A DNA stretch of 64,000 nucleotides from Plenodomus lindquistii (taxonomy: Eukaryota; Ascomycota; Dothideomycetes; Pleosporales; Leptosphaeriaceae). The position numbers were made by a program, and so were the translations under genes. The stretch lies in assembly GCA_025504975.1 (NCBI GenBank), contig JANUWI010000019.1, positions 496,001-560,000 on the forward strand, given 5' to 3'. The notes beneath the pieces were generated by a model that saw only the letters and a program-made list of their open reading frames with translations, was not told the origin of the DNA and made no database searches. Shown piece after piece: positions 49,446 through 60,758 of the stretch (position 1 is its first letter; the number at the start of each line of letters is the position of its first letter).

Positions 49446-51430
49446 ATGCCGGTCTTTATCCGAACATTGGCCCTGGATACATCAGTCGTGAGCTACCGGT
49501 TCCCTGACAACGAGCATGAGGCTACTGAACAGCGGTGGCCTTGGTTGAAGTCGCCCTCTTCGGACGGTGACTTGTGCCGAACATGCTCGTCGTTGAACTT
49601 CTCCTGGCTGTTCAATAATGCCTTGTCCGCTTACGAGATCAGGAGAGATGGGCTTGTTGCGAAGCTCTCTGACGGGATTTGCCTTGGTCTATACGGCCAT
49701 ATTTCTAGCCGCTCAAGCTGTGGATTCTGTCAGCTGATAGTTCAAGCCTTCGAACAAGGCGCAGACTTTGAGACACTGGATCGCTACGATAGTTGGCACG
49801 AACAGGAGGTCTGGGTGAACAATTACTTCCCAGATCAATTTGGCCATAGTTTGATTCCAAACGCGAGCATCGATGAACATGTCACCCAGCTTGGAATGCG
49901 GTTGGGCTCAAGCAATGACAGTAGGACCATTGTGGACCTAGGTTCGCGTGCGGTTGTTATATCTCAAATTTTCACAGCGCCTAGATGGCAGGCAAGGGGC
50001 AAAGGAAGAGCCATCGAGTACAATGTCGAGGGCTTGGTGCAGACCCTTAGGGACTGGGTACTGCCATGTACAACACAGAATACATCAGCAGACCTTACGA
50101 CGCGAGATGATGCCGCAAAGCTTCGGCTAATTGACACTCGCGATCATTGCATTGTGGGACCTCTGCTACGGGTGCGATACGTCGCCCTCAGGTGAGTCAC
50201 CTTGTTCATCGCACTGTTGATAGGTATGTTAGCTGATCTCTATGAAGCTACACCTGGGGTAAGGTTGATCCTCTTGTACTGTTAGCGAAGAATGAATCAG
50301 AACTGCGCAAGAACGGAGCATTGCTCTTCCACAAAGAAAGGTTACCTACTACTATCCTGGACGCAATCCGCTTGTGTGCCCTACTAGGAGAGCGCTATCT
50401 CTGGGTAGACAGCCTGTGCATTATGCAGGATACGATCGACAAGCACACGCAGATCCAGCAGATGGACTTGATATATCAAAATGCTGCGTTGTGTATCGTA
50501 GCTGCTGCGGGCAGGGATGCCAATGCTGGGCTACCAGGCGTATCGGCCCCACGCGCTCAAAGACAGCGCATCATTAACATCGGTCCTCATCAGCTATCGA
50601 ACAAGCTCCCTTCTTTTGGCGAATCAATTGCAAGCACCTTTTGGCAAAGTCGCGGCTGGTGCTTCCAGGAAGAACTTCTGTCGGTGCGAAAACTTGTCTT
50701 CACGGCAGACCAGACGTACCTTTCCTGTGAACACGGGACATGCGCTGAGAATATACATGATTCGATTCATGATGAAGTGCATCGGCCGGTCGGAAAGCCC
50801 ACCGATGATATCCCTTGGCTGATGAGCTTCGCCGCTCGGTCAAATTGGGAAATCTATCACCTTGCGGTGGCTGAATACAGTAATCGATCATTATCCTTTG
50901 AAGGGGATGCCTCGAACGCGTTTGCAGGTATAGCAGCAGTCCTAAGTGCTCGCTTGTTTCTCAACAGTCCATTCATTATGGGTATTCCGATCTGCAGCCT
51001 AGAAGTGGGGTTAATGTGGTATCCGTTCACACGCCTGAAGCGAAGATCTGCGGGTTTGATTCCGTCGTGGAGTTGGGCCGGCTGGGTTGGTGATGTCGGA
51101 TATCGACTGGGACTACCTGAGCGGGACTTTGATAGAACAATCAGCCAGATTCAATGGCATTTTGGGACGCGGGATGAAGTGGTGACCGGCATACCACCCG
51201 ATTCGTGGCCAGGCTGGAGTGACTGGCAGAGGGTTGAAGACGACAAACTGGACGGCTTCCACTATATACACACAAAGTCAGATTCAGACCGTTGGTTTGC
51301 CCATCCCATTGCAAAGCAGCAGTGGTCTAGCGCTATGCGTAATCCATTGCTAAAATGCACAGCAGATGTTGCGCAAATGACTCTCACAGGCGAGCATACG
51401 GAATTTTGGTCAGAGGAAGAGGAAGCGTAA
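49446..51430 (+). CDS. HET-domain protein, ends at a premature-looking stop (two exons, 642 aa)
   Basis: Exons 49446-50191 and 50248-51430 join across a 56-nt intron (GTGAGT donor, GCTGATC branch, GAAG acceptor). An N-terminal zinc-like CRTCSSLNFSWLF and CGFCQL lead to the HET domain: ALSYTWGKVDPL near 248, RYLWVDSLCIMQD near 298-310, a Y-x-N-A-A-L-C-I-V block, and SRGWCFQEELLS with SC near 390-420. This is the full motif set for the heterokaryon-incompatibility domain (PF06985). The frame ends at TAA 51428-51430, but the next 143 codons continue in the same frame with protein-like content, so the stop looks like a nonsense mutation or an allele. No splicing across it restores the frame. Family knowledge: HET proteins trigger programmed cell death on non-self fusion. 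Whether this truncated product is active is unknown. Confidence 0.86.
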
Positions 51431-51862
51431 GGCGAAGAAGGCCACTTCACATGCCACCTGAAAGTCGCGGATCAGCAAGGGGTTTTGGCCGGCGTTGTTG
51501 TGATGGATGGCGAAACATTTGACGCAAATTTCAAGGATCCTGGCGACAAATCAAGCACTTTCTTCTTTGTTAAGATCTCGAGAACAACGCTCTCCGCTAC
51601 CGATGATCCTGCTTGGGATTCTGAGAGCAGAAAGTTTGCTGGCCAACCAGGACAGCCGAGCACCAATCCGGAGTCTCTCATCAACCCTCTTGAACCAGAA
51701 TTCGATCAAGACGAGTACGACCCTAACGTTTGTTGGTGTATGTACAACGTACTCGTTGTGACATTTGAGGATGATGTTGCGCACCGAGTCGCTGCCGGTC
51801 GCGTTTACTTTACTGCCTTCGATGTGGCCAACCCTATCAAAAAGACGTTTTATTTAGGCTAA
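51431..51862 (+). pseudogene. In-frame C-terminal continuation of the HET gene after the stop
   Basis: Directly after TAA 51428-51430 the same frame runs 143 codons to TAA 51860-51862. Segments such as HFTCHLKVADQQGVLAGVV, DKSSTFFFVKISR and NVCWCMYNVLVVTFED look like the C-terminal beta-rich part seen in HET proteins of this type. There is no upstream start within a sensible promoter context. The section is best read as the lost tail of the HET gene at 49446. Confidence 0.6.
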
Positions 51863-52291
51863 TTTGGCATTGCACCGCCTTGGGTCTGTGATCAAGATGC
51901 AAAGCAGTTGCTAGAACTCTCCAACTATTGTTCTATACTCCGTCTACATACTCGTGTGACACAGTATCCCGGAAACAGTCATTTCAAGGGCTTTTGTGGT
52001 AGTCAGACAGGAAACAATAGAGCTTCCCGTTCGCTCAGCTGTACTCAAGCAGTGTACCGGCGGATTAGTAGTCAGGTGGGTGACCACTGGCGAATTCCCG
52101 CTGTTGTATGTTTTTGCTTTTGCTTTTTGTCCCCCTCCTATTCTATATATATCATGATGGGTTTCTATTATTTTGCAGCATAGAAGAACATCATAGTATG
52201 TCTGCCTGCTGGAAGTAACTTTTAGGGAACTGACATGACCTGGTTCTGATGTTAGGTGAGTAAAGCCGTAGAGTAGCTGCGAGTTCCTTAC
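51863..52291. other. Convergent spacer containing direct repeat copy B
   Basis: About 430 nt between the HET tail and the hydrolase 3' end. It holds copy B of the 31-nt repeat (52086-52116). No gene is supported. Confidence 0.45.
52086..52116 (+). repeat. 31-nt direct repeat, copy B (right of HET gene)
   Basis: This matches copy A at 49015-49045 at 30 of 31 positions. The sequence beyond both ends differs, so the repeat unit is short. Confidence 0.85.
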
Positions 52292-53245
52292 TCATGAAGG
52301 CGCCCCCCCTGGGACCTTCTCTTTCAGGAATTCAATGATATCCTGTAGCATGTCCTCTGAGTACCAATGTCCTAGTCCTTCATATTCTTTCCAAGTGACG
52401 TCCACATCTATACTACCAAGGAAGTCCGTGGCCAACTTTCCGAAGGTACGTGGTACCTTCTCATCATCTTTTCCATGTCCCATGAAAATCGGTATTGACT
52501 GTAGAGGTGGTGAAGCACTGCTCAGCCCCTCGACCTCTGAATCGAATCGCAGCTCCTCGCGTAGCCAATCTATTGCCTTACCATACCGACTCCGCTCATC
52601 ATGATCCTCATCGTCTCGTTCAAAGATATCATCCCCGTCAGCCTCAGACTCAACGAAGGAATCATTATCTCCATCGTCTGATTCCTCAATGTAATCTTCC
52701 ATGCTTTTGCGGAATGGTAGATACCCAGACATGCCGATCAAAGCTCCAAAAGGTTCGCCCTGCCATAAGAGCGTCGCAACGATACTGGCCGCGCATCCTT
52801 GACTGAGTCCCATGAGCACAACATTTTCGGCCCCAACGATCTTGATTTCTTCGCAGAGTAAGTCGTGCAGGAAGACACTCGTTTCGCGAAGGCCTGGTAC
52901 TTGCAAGTGTTGCTTTAGCTCCGGTTGTGTCAGCGACCAGTTGTCGAACCACTGGTGTGTCAGACTTCTCTTGAATACCACTGCTCTCCTAAGGGGCGCT
53001 GTTGGGAAGACAAATTTGGTATTTGGGAGGTGCTGTTGGAATGTTTTGCCACCTGTGGGTGTTTCGCTGTTCTCAATGGTCTCTCCATCTGTTGCAGAGA
53101 CCACATGTTGTAGTAGAGGCTCAGCGAACTTCTCAGCAGTAGATCCGCGGCCGTGGAGGATGATTAACGTCGTTTTATGATTTTGCGAAGGAGCGACGAC
53201 AAGTAATTTGGCAGAAACTGGAGTCTTGGGTTGCGAATTTGACAT
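52292..53245 (-). CDS. Phospholipase/carboxylesterase (acyl-protein thioesterase-like), 317 aa
   Basis: An intronless frame. The ATG at 53245 (MSNSQPKTP) is chosen; the in-frame TTG at 53257 is not. The hydrolase_2 fold features are present: LIILHGRGSTAEKF near the N-terminus (HG oxyanion motif), GLSQG with Ser148, GHGKDDEKVP with Asp260 or Asp261, and GLGHWYS with His293. A 35-residue acidic insertion (about 183-218, many Asp/Glu) splits the usual core and makes this longer than typical APT1 proteins of about 230 residues. Family knowledge: such enzymes remove palmitate from proteins or hydrolyse lysophospholipids. It sits between two HET genes, but there is no evidence that it works with them. 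No signal peptide is present. Confidence 0.86.
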   Translation of the reverse strand: MSNSQPKTPVSAKLLVVAPSQNHKTTLIILHGRGSTAEKFAEPLLQHVVSATDGETIENSETPTGGKTFQQHLPNTKFVFPTAPLRRAVVFKRSLTHQWFDNWSLTQPELKQHLQVPGLRETSVFLHDLLCEEIKIVGAENVVLMGLSQGCAASIVATLLWQGEPFGALIGMSGYLPFRKSMEDYIEESDDGDNDSFVESEADGDDIFERDDEDHDERSRYGKAIDWLREELRFDSEVEGLSSASPPLQSIPIFMGHGKDDEKVPRTFGKLATDFLGSIDVDVTWKEYEGLGHWYSEDMLQDIIEFLKEKVPGGAPS

Positions 53246-54085
53246 GTTGAAGATCAATGTTTTAGAGAAGAAGAGTAGGATGCGCGAGAGGGGTGATCAC
53301 AATTACTCAAGCGCGCGTTTGCATTGAGGTTCGAGTTCGTCCGTGCACCATTGTGGTTCCAACCGATCATCAGTCACCAGCGGTTAAGCGCCGAACTCGA
53401 ATCAAACCCACATTTTCGGCATGTGCCGACTTGGATCTCTTAGAATAAGGTTCTCCTCTGTCATACGACCTTTTAGCTACAGCAATGTGTAAGTCGACTG
53501 TAATAGGTACCGGACGCCAAGTGTATACCACAGGTAGCAAATCAACAGAGATTGAGGTGCACCCAGAAGTGTCACTGGGAGTGACGAAAGTGGGTTGACT
53601 AATAGACAGAGTACTGAGATAGGTGTGGGTAATGAGAAGGAAGAAGGCAGCAGCGACGGCGGGTGTTGGGAGATTGCTACCTTCCCATTAAATAATTCGG
53701 TCAGTGTACCATTGACCGTTCCTGAAGAGGATTATTTGACTGTTTCGCTGCGACATGTAGCCAATCAGGCCACAGACACGATGCATCGAGCATAGTAACA
53801 GCTGACCTGTCAACTTTTAGCGTATCGGTCAGAATCCCTGTTAGCTGCACGAATGTATGTCTGACAAAATAGTAGCCGCTCATCAGGATCGAAGTCCTCT
53901 GCGCGGGGCATTGAAGAGTGCTTCTGAGAAGCTTAGGTCAACTTGAAAAAGAGTAAGCACTAAGTTCAACAGGAGCAGCTGCGATTCCAATATCTTCAAT
54001 GGGAAGCATAACACATCACTTCGCTTATCAATAAGCAGCCCGCAATCTTTTTGCAGGAAGGATCAAACCCATACCGTACATACTA
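53246..54085. other. Intergenic region between hydrolase and MITE-like element
   Basis: About 840 nt with no supported gene. Short ORFs lack motifs. The part next to 53245 is the presumed hydrolase promoter. Confidence 0.4.
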
Positions 54086-54239
54086 GCGAGAGCCAGACGA
54101 TGCTAGCAGGGGCTTGTTCACGTATTGGCCAATCTACAGCTGGGGAAACACGGCTGTGTACGGTATTTCATGCTCATGATCTGAGCGCTTGGCCTGATTC
54201 GGATCAGGCCCCTGCTAGCACCGTTTGGCTCGCTCTCGC
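54086..54239. mobile_element. MITE-like inverted-repeat element, about 154 nt
   Basis: The left arm (54086-54115, starting GCGAGAGCCAGACGATGCTA) and right arm (54205-54239) are imperfect inverted copies of one another, sharing GCGAGAG and TGCTAGCAGGGGC. A 4-nt insertion separates the outer and inner matches on the right. The central 90 nt is non-coding. Such a layout fits a small non-autonomous DNA transposon. No clear target-site duplication was found. Confidence 0.68.
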
Positions 54240-54563
54240 CAATTTCTGCGGTATGCGGCCTAAGAACGATTAGCAATGGGTAGAGTAGTATTATGTAGCG
54301 AGTCGCCTATGTGAGTAACAGCCGAGCCGTTGAAGAGTTTGGTCGAAGAATCACGGAAAGCTTGCTGCTTGCAGCTCACTGCTTAATAGAGTCTCTCTCG
54401 CCCCCCATTCTGTCTTCACACTTACAAGCGTTCTTCATTCGCAATGTCGTCAAGCAATGAAGATGATGTGATGAGTGGATTTTAATATCCTCCCTATATG
54501 CGGGGTCGTTGAATGACAGCTGTTTAGCAATTATGCAATGTGTGCCACGATTTGGGTATCGAC
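54240..54563. other. Upstream region of the second HET gene
   Basis: About 320 nt. Short ORFs in two frames overlap the presumed start area, so the true 5' end of the following gene is uncertain. Confidence 0.35.
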
Positions 54564-57500
54564 ATGGGAAAGTTCGTTGTACGGCCATCTCGTTTACCGG
54601 CTCGGCGACGTACGCCTGCAAGATTTCTTGTAACAACTTCTACCATTCCGAAGAAATTGGGAACATTCGAAGAGATCTCCAGGAGGCATGCAGGAGGATG
54701 TAGCTTCTGCGGGCTGGTACTTGCTTCAGCGAAGACATCTCCCTTATTGCTCACCAAAGGAGACAAACCGCCACCTGGTGCTACGTGCTCTATGCGATGG
54801 GAAGTGGACGGACGTCACGCAGGAGAAGTAAAAGATTCCGGAAACTATTCACAGAAACGATGTGCCCCTGAAGCGCTCACAAGGCGGATCCGCTTGCGCT
54901 GGAATCACGAGGATCTCGAAGATGCGCATCTGGTCGCCATTGCACAAGAGAGATATCTCGCTACTCTGTCGGACGCCGATCGCGCTTGGAGCTTAGACTC
55001 TCTCTTTCTTGGGAGGCGCATCGAATTTAGTGGCGTTAACCAAGCACGCCTGAACAGTTGGCTTGACTTGTGCCTAGATCAACATCCGCACCCATGCAAC
55101 TCACCACATATGGAGTCGCCGCACAGGTTCAAGGAGATGCTAAAACACTCATACTTCGGCGTCATCGATGTAGTCAATATGCAACTAGTCCGACTCCCGG
55201 ACGACCGCTCAAGTGAAGACGCCCAACCTAGGCCTTATGCGGCACTCAGTTATGTCTGGGGGAAAGAGAACGGTGGAAACAAGAAGACTTTCAGAACACT
55301 GGAGAACAACATCAATGTCCTTCGCATGCACGGCGGTCTGGAAAGATTCATGCCCGAGATGCCGTTGGTCATTCGAGATACGATCGACCTAGTCCGTCGC
55401 TTGAATCTGCAGTTCGTATGGATCGATGCGCTATGTATCGTCCAGGACAGCGCAAAGTCTTGGAGACTCAATGCTTACAACATGGACATTATCTATGGTA
55501 ATGCTGCGTTGACTATCTGCGCAGCAGACAGCGCGGAGAGTGGTCTAAAAGCTGCCAAACCATCTACTAATCCTAGTACACAAGTGACAGCAGAGTGTTT
55601 CGAGGATCTACACCTTATGCTCGTCCGAACACCCGATTCATATATCAAGGCGTCTACGTGGAACACCCGTGCCTGGACTTTTCAAGAACGACTCGTATCT
55701 CGTCGATGCCTGATATTTGTTGATGGTCGGGTATATTTTCAGTGCCCTTCTACCGGAATGTCTGAGGATATCTACGCAGACCGAGATGGCACAGGCTGGT
55801 CATTGGATCTTATTGACGCCCCAATGCGGATGTTCAAGCAAATGTCGGAGAGATCATTTTGGGTGTACATGAACATTGCGGAGTTGTACAGCTCGCGCAA
55901 ATTAACGAAGAGAAAGGACATTTATGCCGCTTTCTATGGTATCACGATACGTATGAAGAAGGTCATGAAAGCACCTTTTGTCTTCGGACTGCCAAGTTCC
56001 CACCTTGATCTTGCGCTCTTGTCAACACACTGGCCCTGCTGTTCGAAGAGAGCCTGAAGATCAGGAAGAATCATTAGAATATGGCGAACTTAGGTATCCA
56101 TCATGGAGTTGGATGGGTTGGGCAGGCCCATCGATCAAATACAGCCAGGACATGATAAGCGGTTGTATTGATAACACAAGCGAGTGGTTGAAGAATCACA
56201 CATGGATTCGTTGGTATGTCAGAGATGGAACGGGGGATTTGCGTCCACTATGGGACAGACACAGATGGCGTGTCGATCGCAGTAACAACGCGACCTGGCG
56301 AGGCTATGGTTTTGAACGTGCAGGCGGAGCCGATATCCCTGTAGACTTCACAGAGAGGCGCAACGGCTGGTATGCTACGTTCGAAAAGCGACCCGGAGCC
56401 CCAACCGAGCTGGCTGTTGTGCGAGATATCAGCCCCTCAAGATCTCAGGCGCACAGGTAATACTACGAACGATATATTCAGCCAGGCAAAGCTGACCATG
56501 TAGACACTTCGACACCGACACAAAATTCAATGATGACGAAGCACCTACAAATACCAGGGCCCTTCAGACGATTGACAACCGTCCTACAACCGAAGCTGCT
56601 CACCTTCAAATGGAAGAGTTCCATCGACCAAGAGTTAGCGGCTCAGAATTTTCAGGAATTTACGAGCTCAGAGCTAATAGAGCATCCGATAATCGAAGAA
56701 CTGAGTGGATGCAAAAGCAGTATGGACCCATGTCGGAGCCCACGCCAACGTATACACATTCACCAGGACCCCACGAGACGGAATCACAACGTCCCCAGGT
56801 CCAACGACAATTGACCAAACAAACAGTTATCTTCGAGGATGACGCTTCATATAGGCCAAGACCCGAAAGAATCGAAGCCGAAGCCCATGAGCCGCCTCCA
56901 CCACCTCGTGCATCGTCGCAATACCTGGAAACAAGAAGCACTGGTTTCGAGCGTAACGCGTTGGGTTCATTCCGCAGCGATCGCGGCTTAGATCTGAAAC
57001 CAAAGTTTGACGATATGTTCAAGCCTCAAGAGGACGTGTACCCATGGCACACCGAATCCAGACCCGAGTTTCACATCTCACCAAAGGAATGCCCGTACCC
57101 TCCGATAATCCACCCATACGATGGGAATCTCGATAGTGATCCTTCCCGCGGGCCTTTGATGCCACTGCTCCAGTTCTGGACCTGGTATGCACAACTGAAC
57201 GTTATCTCCCGCCCGAAGGATGCGCAGGCGGAAGCAGGTTTGCACCAAGACCTTGAGAGATGCAGCATTGCGGACGACAACGGAGACTGGTGCGGCTCCA
57301 TTGTACTCGATAGGGCATGGGTCAAGGGTTGCAAAGACGCGCGGCAAGAGTTTGTAGCCATTTCAGAAGCGAAAGCTTTTAGCGAACTGGAATGCGATTC
57401 ATGGACATACTACATTCCCAAAGAGCGAGACGAGTCCGAGTGGGACGTGTTCCATGTATTGCTCATCGAACGGAAAGAAGAGAAATGGGAGCGTGTGGGA

Positions 57501-57566
57501 CTGGGGAAGGTGTTCAAGGAGGCTTTCCTGCGGACAACAGAGTGGAGAGAGATCATGCTAGGATAA
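54564..57566 (+). pseudogene. HET-domain gene with an internal frameshift
   Basis: The frame from ATG 54564 runs to about 56020 with GGCSFCGLVL, YAALSYVWGKENG, LQFVWIDALCIVQDS, YGNAALTICAAD, TRAWTFQERLVSRRCLIF and FGLPSSHLDLALL, the complete HET domain and its following region. Then the protein-like sequence continues one base out of frame (EESLEYGELRYPSWSWMGWAGP), so a +1 frameshift lies at about 56005-56045. The second part runs to 56456, followed by a 47-nt intron (GTAATA donor, TGTAG acceptor) and an exon 56504-57566 ending REIMLG. That exon carries LQFWTWYAQLNV, CGSIVLDRAWV and LIERKEEKWERVGLGKVF, typical of the HET-protein C-terminal half. The chosen ATG is tentative because the first codons overlap other frames. 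A sequencing error cannot be excluded. If the shift is real the gene is dead. Confidence 0.75.
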
Positions 57567-57828
57567 ACTACCCGTTTGACATTGTAGATCTGACAGGGTG
57601 TTCACATCCTCCAAGCCCAAGCCCGCACCTATGTGCTGTGGAACGCAAGGATGAACAGAGCACTTGGGTCTTGGCGAGGGGAGTCAAAGGGGCGGAACGA
57701 ATTGCAACCGCAGAGCGACACTGCACGAGAATCTCTTTCGTAGCATTCATGGCAGCAGCAGGGTAGCTACCTTATTGGCAACAAAGCTGAACTTGCGCGA
57801 GGCCGCATTTTGAACCCCTCTACACAAA

Positions 57829-59558
57829 TCACAATGTATACCTAAAGAAAGGGCTCTTATCTCCCATCATAGCCAACTCATCCTCACTATACTTCGCTCT
57901 AATCGCCTCCTCTCCCATCTCCGCAATCATCTCATCCTTCTTTCGATTCTCCTTCGCATACGCCCACCTCAACACAAACGTCATCGCAATCGCCGCGCAA
58001 CACATTGCCAGACTTGCCGCAAACCCCGTCGTATACTTTGGCGCCTCGCGCGAAAGGTAAATATTACTTCCCATGATTCCTCCCATGTTACCCACACTAA
58101 TCAGTAGCGCCATGCCGACTGCGCGCTTGGAGCTCGGTGCTAGCGAATTGCCGATCCAGGAGACGAGGCAGGTAAATGGGCAGTAGAGACCTGCGGCTAC
58201 GGGGAAGAGAAAACCGTATGTTACGCCGGGGTAGCGCGGCTTGGGGATTGCGAGTTGGGCGATGAAACCGCAGATTGCGATGGAGTAGCCGCCGATGATG
58301 TAGGGAGAGCGCATGCGTGTTAGGTCGGAGGCCCAGGCGAACATTAGGGTTACGATGGCGGCGAAGACATAGACGGGGATGGTGAGGAGTTGGGCGTTTG
58401 CGCTAGAGTAGCCGAGGCCATTGATTACGGAGGGGACTGTTGCTGTGAAACTAATTCTTGGGTTAGCGGTGTAATCTTGGAGAGCCGGGAGTGGGATTTT
58501 AAAGAGCGTATAACGTACCCATAGACGCCAACGGTGTTTCCCCAGAAAATAACGGTAGCAGCCCAGATCTTCCAGTCTGAGAGACCGGCCAGGATGTGCT
58601 CTTTCTTGATCTTATCCTGGTTTGTTACTTTACCTTGGCCAGATCCAGCGTCGTTGGCAATTCTGCGGGTCAGAATCTCGCGCTCAGCGGGAGTGAGGAA
58701 TTTGGCCGTCTCAGGACTGTCCGGCAGAATCTTCCACATGATGAAAGACAGAGCTACCGGAATCAATCCCTCAATCAGGAAGATCCATTGCCAGCCTGCG
58801 AGTCCAGCTGTTCCGTCTAGTTTCTCAATTCCGTATGCTAGCAGACCCGAAAACGCGCCAGCCAGCGATGCAGCGACGTAGAAGACGGCCATACGGCGCT
58901 GTAGCTCGAAGCGACGATACCATAGGGTGAGCAGAAATGTTGCCGCGGGGAAGAATCCAGCCTTGAGGTTTATGTTAGCATACATTGCTTGAGAAAATAT
59001 GGTATTCATACCTCTGTGACACCCAGAAAGAAGCGTCCAGCCAACAGCCCACCGTAGCTTTCTACCAACCCCATCAAAGTCATGACCGTCCCCCAACTCA
59101 GGAGCAAGATTGCCATCCAATAGCTAGGCTTCATCATCTTCAGTACGATGTTGCTTGGCACCTCGAGGAGAGTATAGGGAATAAAGAATATTGTCACAGC
59201 GGTGTTGTATTGTAGTGTATTGTCTGGCATGTTGAGATCCCGGGTCATGCCTGCGATTTTGGCATTGCCAACTATGTTCCATATCAGCTCCGACCAAGGA
59301 CAGAGGAACGGGTTAACAAGATGAGGAAGGGCACGTACTGTTACTCCGATCGATAAACGCAACAAGATACAACAACGCAAGCATAGGCACAAGTCGCATA
59401 TCCACCTTCCTCAACACGCGATTCGCCTCCGCCTCATCCTCCACATACTGTGCCTCGAGTTCAGCATCCGAAGAGGACGTCTTCTCTGCATCTTTAAGGT
59501 GCTCAATACGCTGGGGTTCCGGAGGCGTAAGATCGCCTTTCGTGTCTGTCGTCGCCAT
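57829..59558 (-). CDS. MFS transporter, anion:cation symporter (Dal5-like) family, 514 aa (four exons)
   Basis: Exons 59339-59558, 59012-59271, 58519-58961 and 57829-58450 total 515 codons. The introns are 67, 50 and 68 nt with GTACGT/GTATGA/GTACGT donors. Twelve membrane segments are expected. Recognisable pieces are RLVPMLALLYLVAFIDRSN, RFFLGVTEAGFFPAATFLLT, GLLAYGIEKLDGTAGLAGWQWIFLIEGL and LPDSPETAKFL, which are typical of the ACS family (allantoate, nicotinate and other carboxylates). An acidic N-terminus precedes TM1. The substrate cannot be assigned. It lies in the same orientation as a second ACS-type transporter at the right edge, with an F-box gene between, which may reflect local duplication but could be chance. 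Confidence 0.9.
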
Positions 59559-60758
59559 CTTCGTTGTCCTTGTCCAAAATCCTCACTCTTGCCCACAAGT
59601 CAGGTGACGTCGACGAAATGAATGCTTCGTGTAGCGAAACCAACACAAACCTCAATACCAGGAAGGAGGGACATGGCACCTCTTTAAACCCGCCAAACCA
59701 TACCCTCGGCACCCGCACATACTTCACCCCGAAACCATGCACATCCTTCGCCACGGTGTATGGATGTCCCACTACCGTGTTACACACGCGCATGTCCCTT
59801 GCCTGATGCCGCATTCTGACTGGCGCGTCTGACTCGCGAGCGCGTCATCTGGGGAACCCGTAGCGGCTCGCTAGTGCGGATGCGGGGTAAGTAGAGGTAA
59901 AGATCAACATCCTAGCCTGGAGCGGTGACGTAGAGATTTGTCGTCCGTTGATATGTTTCGCTTTCGTAGACAAACGTGCATATTGTATGGAGACGGCAAG
60001 AAGGTATAGCTGGGGGAACTGCCGATCTAAGAGCCGTGGATGGTTGAGGTGCGGTTTCAGTGCAAAGAAGCGAACATGCAGGGCGGGCGGGAGTTGTTGT
60101 ATGCATTGTTTTGTGGAGCATGGAGTTGTTCGGCGGTGGACCGACATGTGCATTTGCAAGCACGGATGGGGCTCGGATGATGCGCCGAGGAGGCGTTGTG
60201 GGTTCGTCTTCGGATAGCTATTATGGGTAAGCCTAAACATGATGCAGATCTCGGCTGTTGTTGTATAAACGGTTCCTATAGATAATAGCGTATAAAGCCC
60301 TCGCTAAACTCGAGGTGGCGGAAGGAGATTCGTTTAAGACACTCTTCTTTGAAAATGTCAAGGGTAACTTAGCATTCGTCGATACGAAGGAACTCGTACT
60401 TATTGCGCCCCCATCTTGTCTTAACAACATGACGCTTAAGCCTAAAAAGCACCAAAGAGGTTTAAAAAGCATACTGGCATAATACAGCAAGATTGCTGAT
60501 ACTCCGAAAAGATACATGTTGTAAAACGGGACTTTTGCCCTGTTTTTTAGTGGAATGTGTTGACTACGGCGCGAGCAGCACTTAAGACATTGGTGACACA
60601 ATAAATACGAGCTTCTTCGTATGTGACCATTAGTTGAAATGATACAAGTTTGCAAGATCATTCTCTTAGCCATCAGGGCCTTTTATCCATAAATTTTACC
60701 ATTCTCTATCATTCCCATACTATGTCCGTTGGCCTGTCCGTTGGCCTGTCCATCACTC
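59559..60758. other. Intergenic region with a start-less coding-like frame
   Basis: About 1.2 kb. The plus-strand stretch 60282-60482 is open for 66 codons and reads protein-like (FKTLFFENVKGNLAFVDTK) but has no ATG near its start and no recognised family. It could be a relic. A tandem GTCCGTTGGCCT duplication occurs near 60725-60748. Confidence 0.35.

Noticed and set aside
49446..51475. Intron across the HET stop at 51428-51430, using the GTAAGG just before it
   Set aside because: The available AG acceptors give introns of 38, 49 or 53 nt, none of which preserves the downstream protein-like frame.
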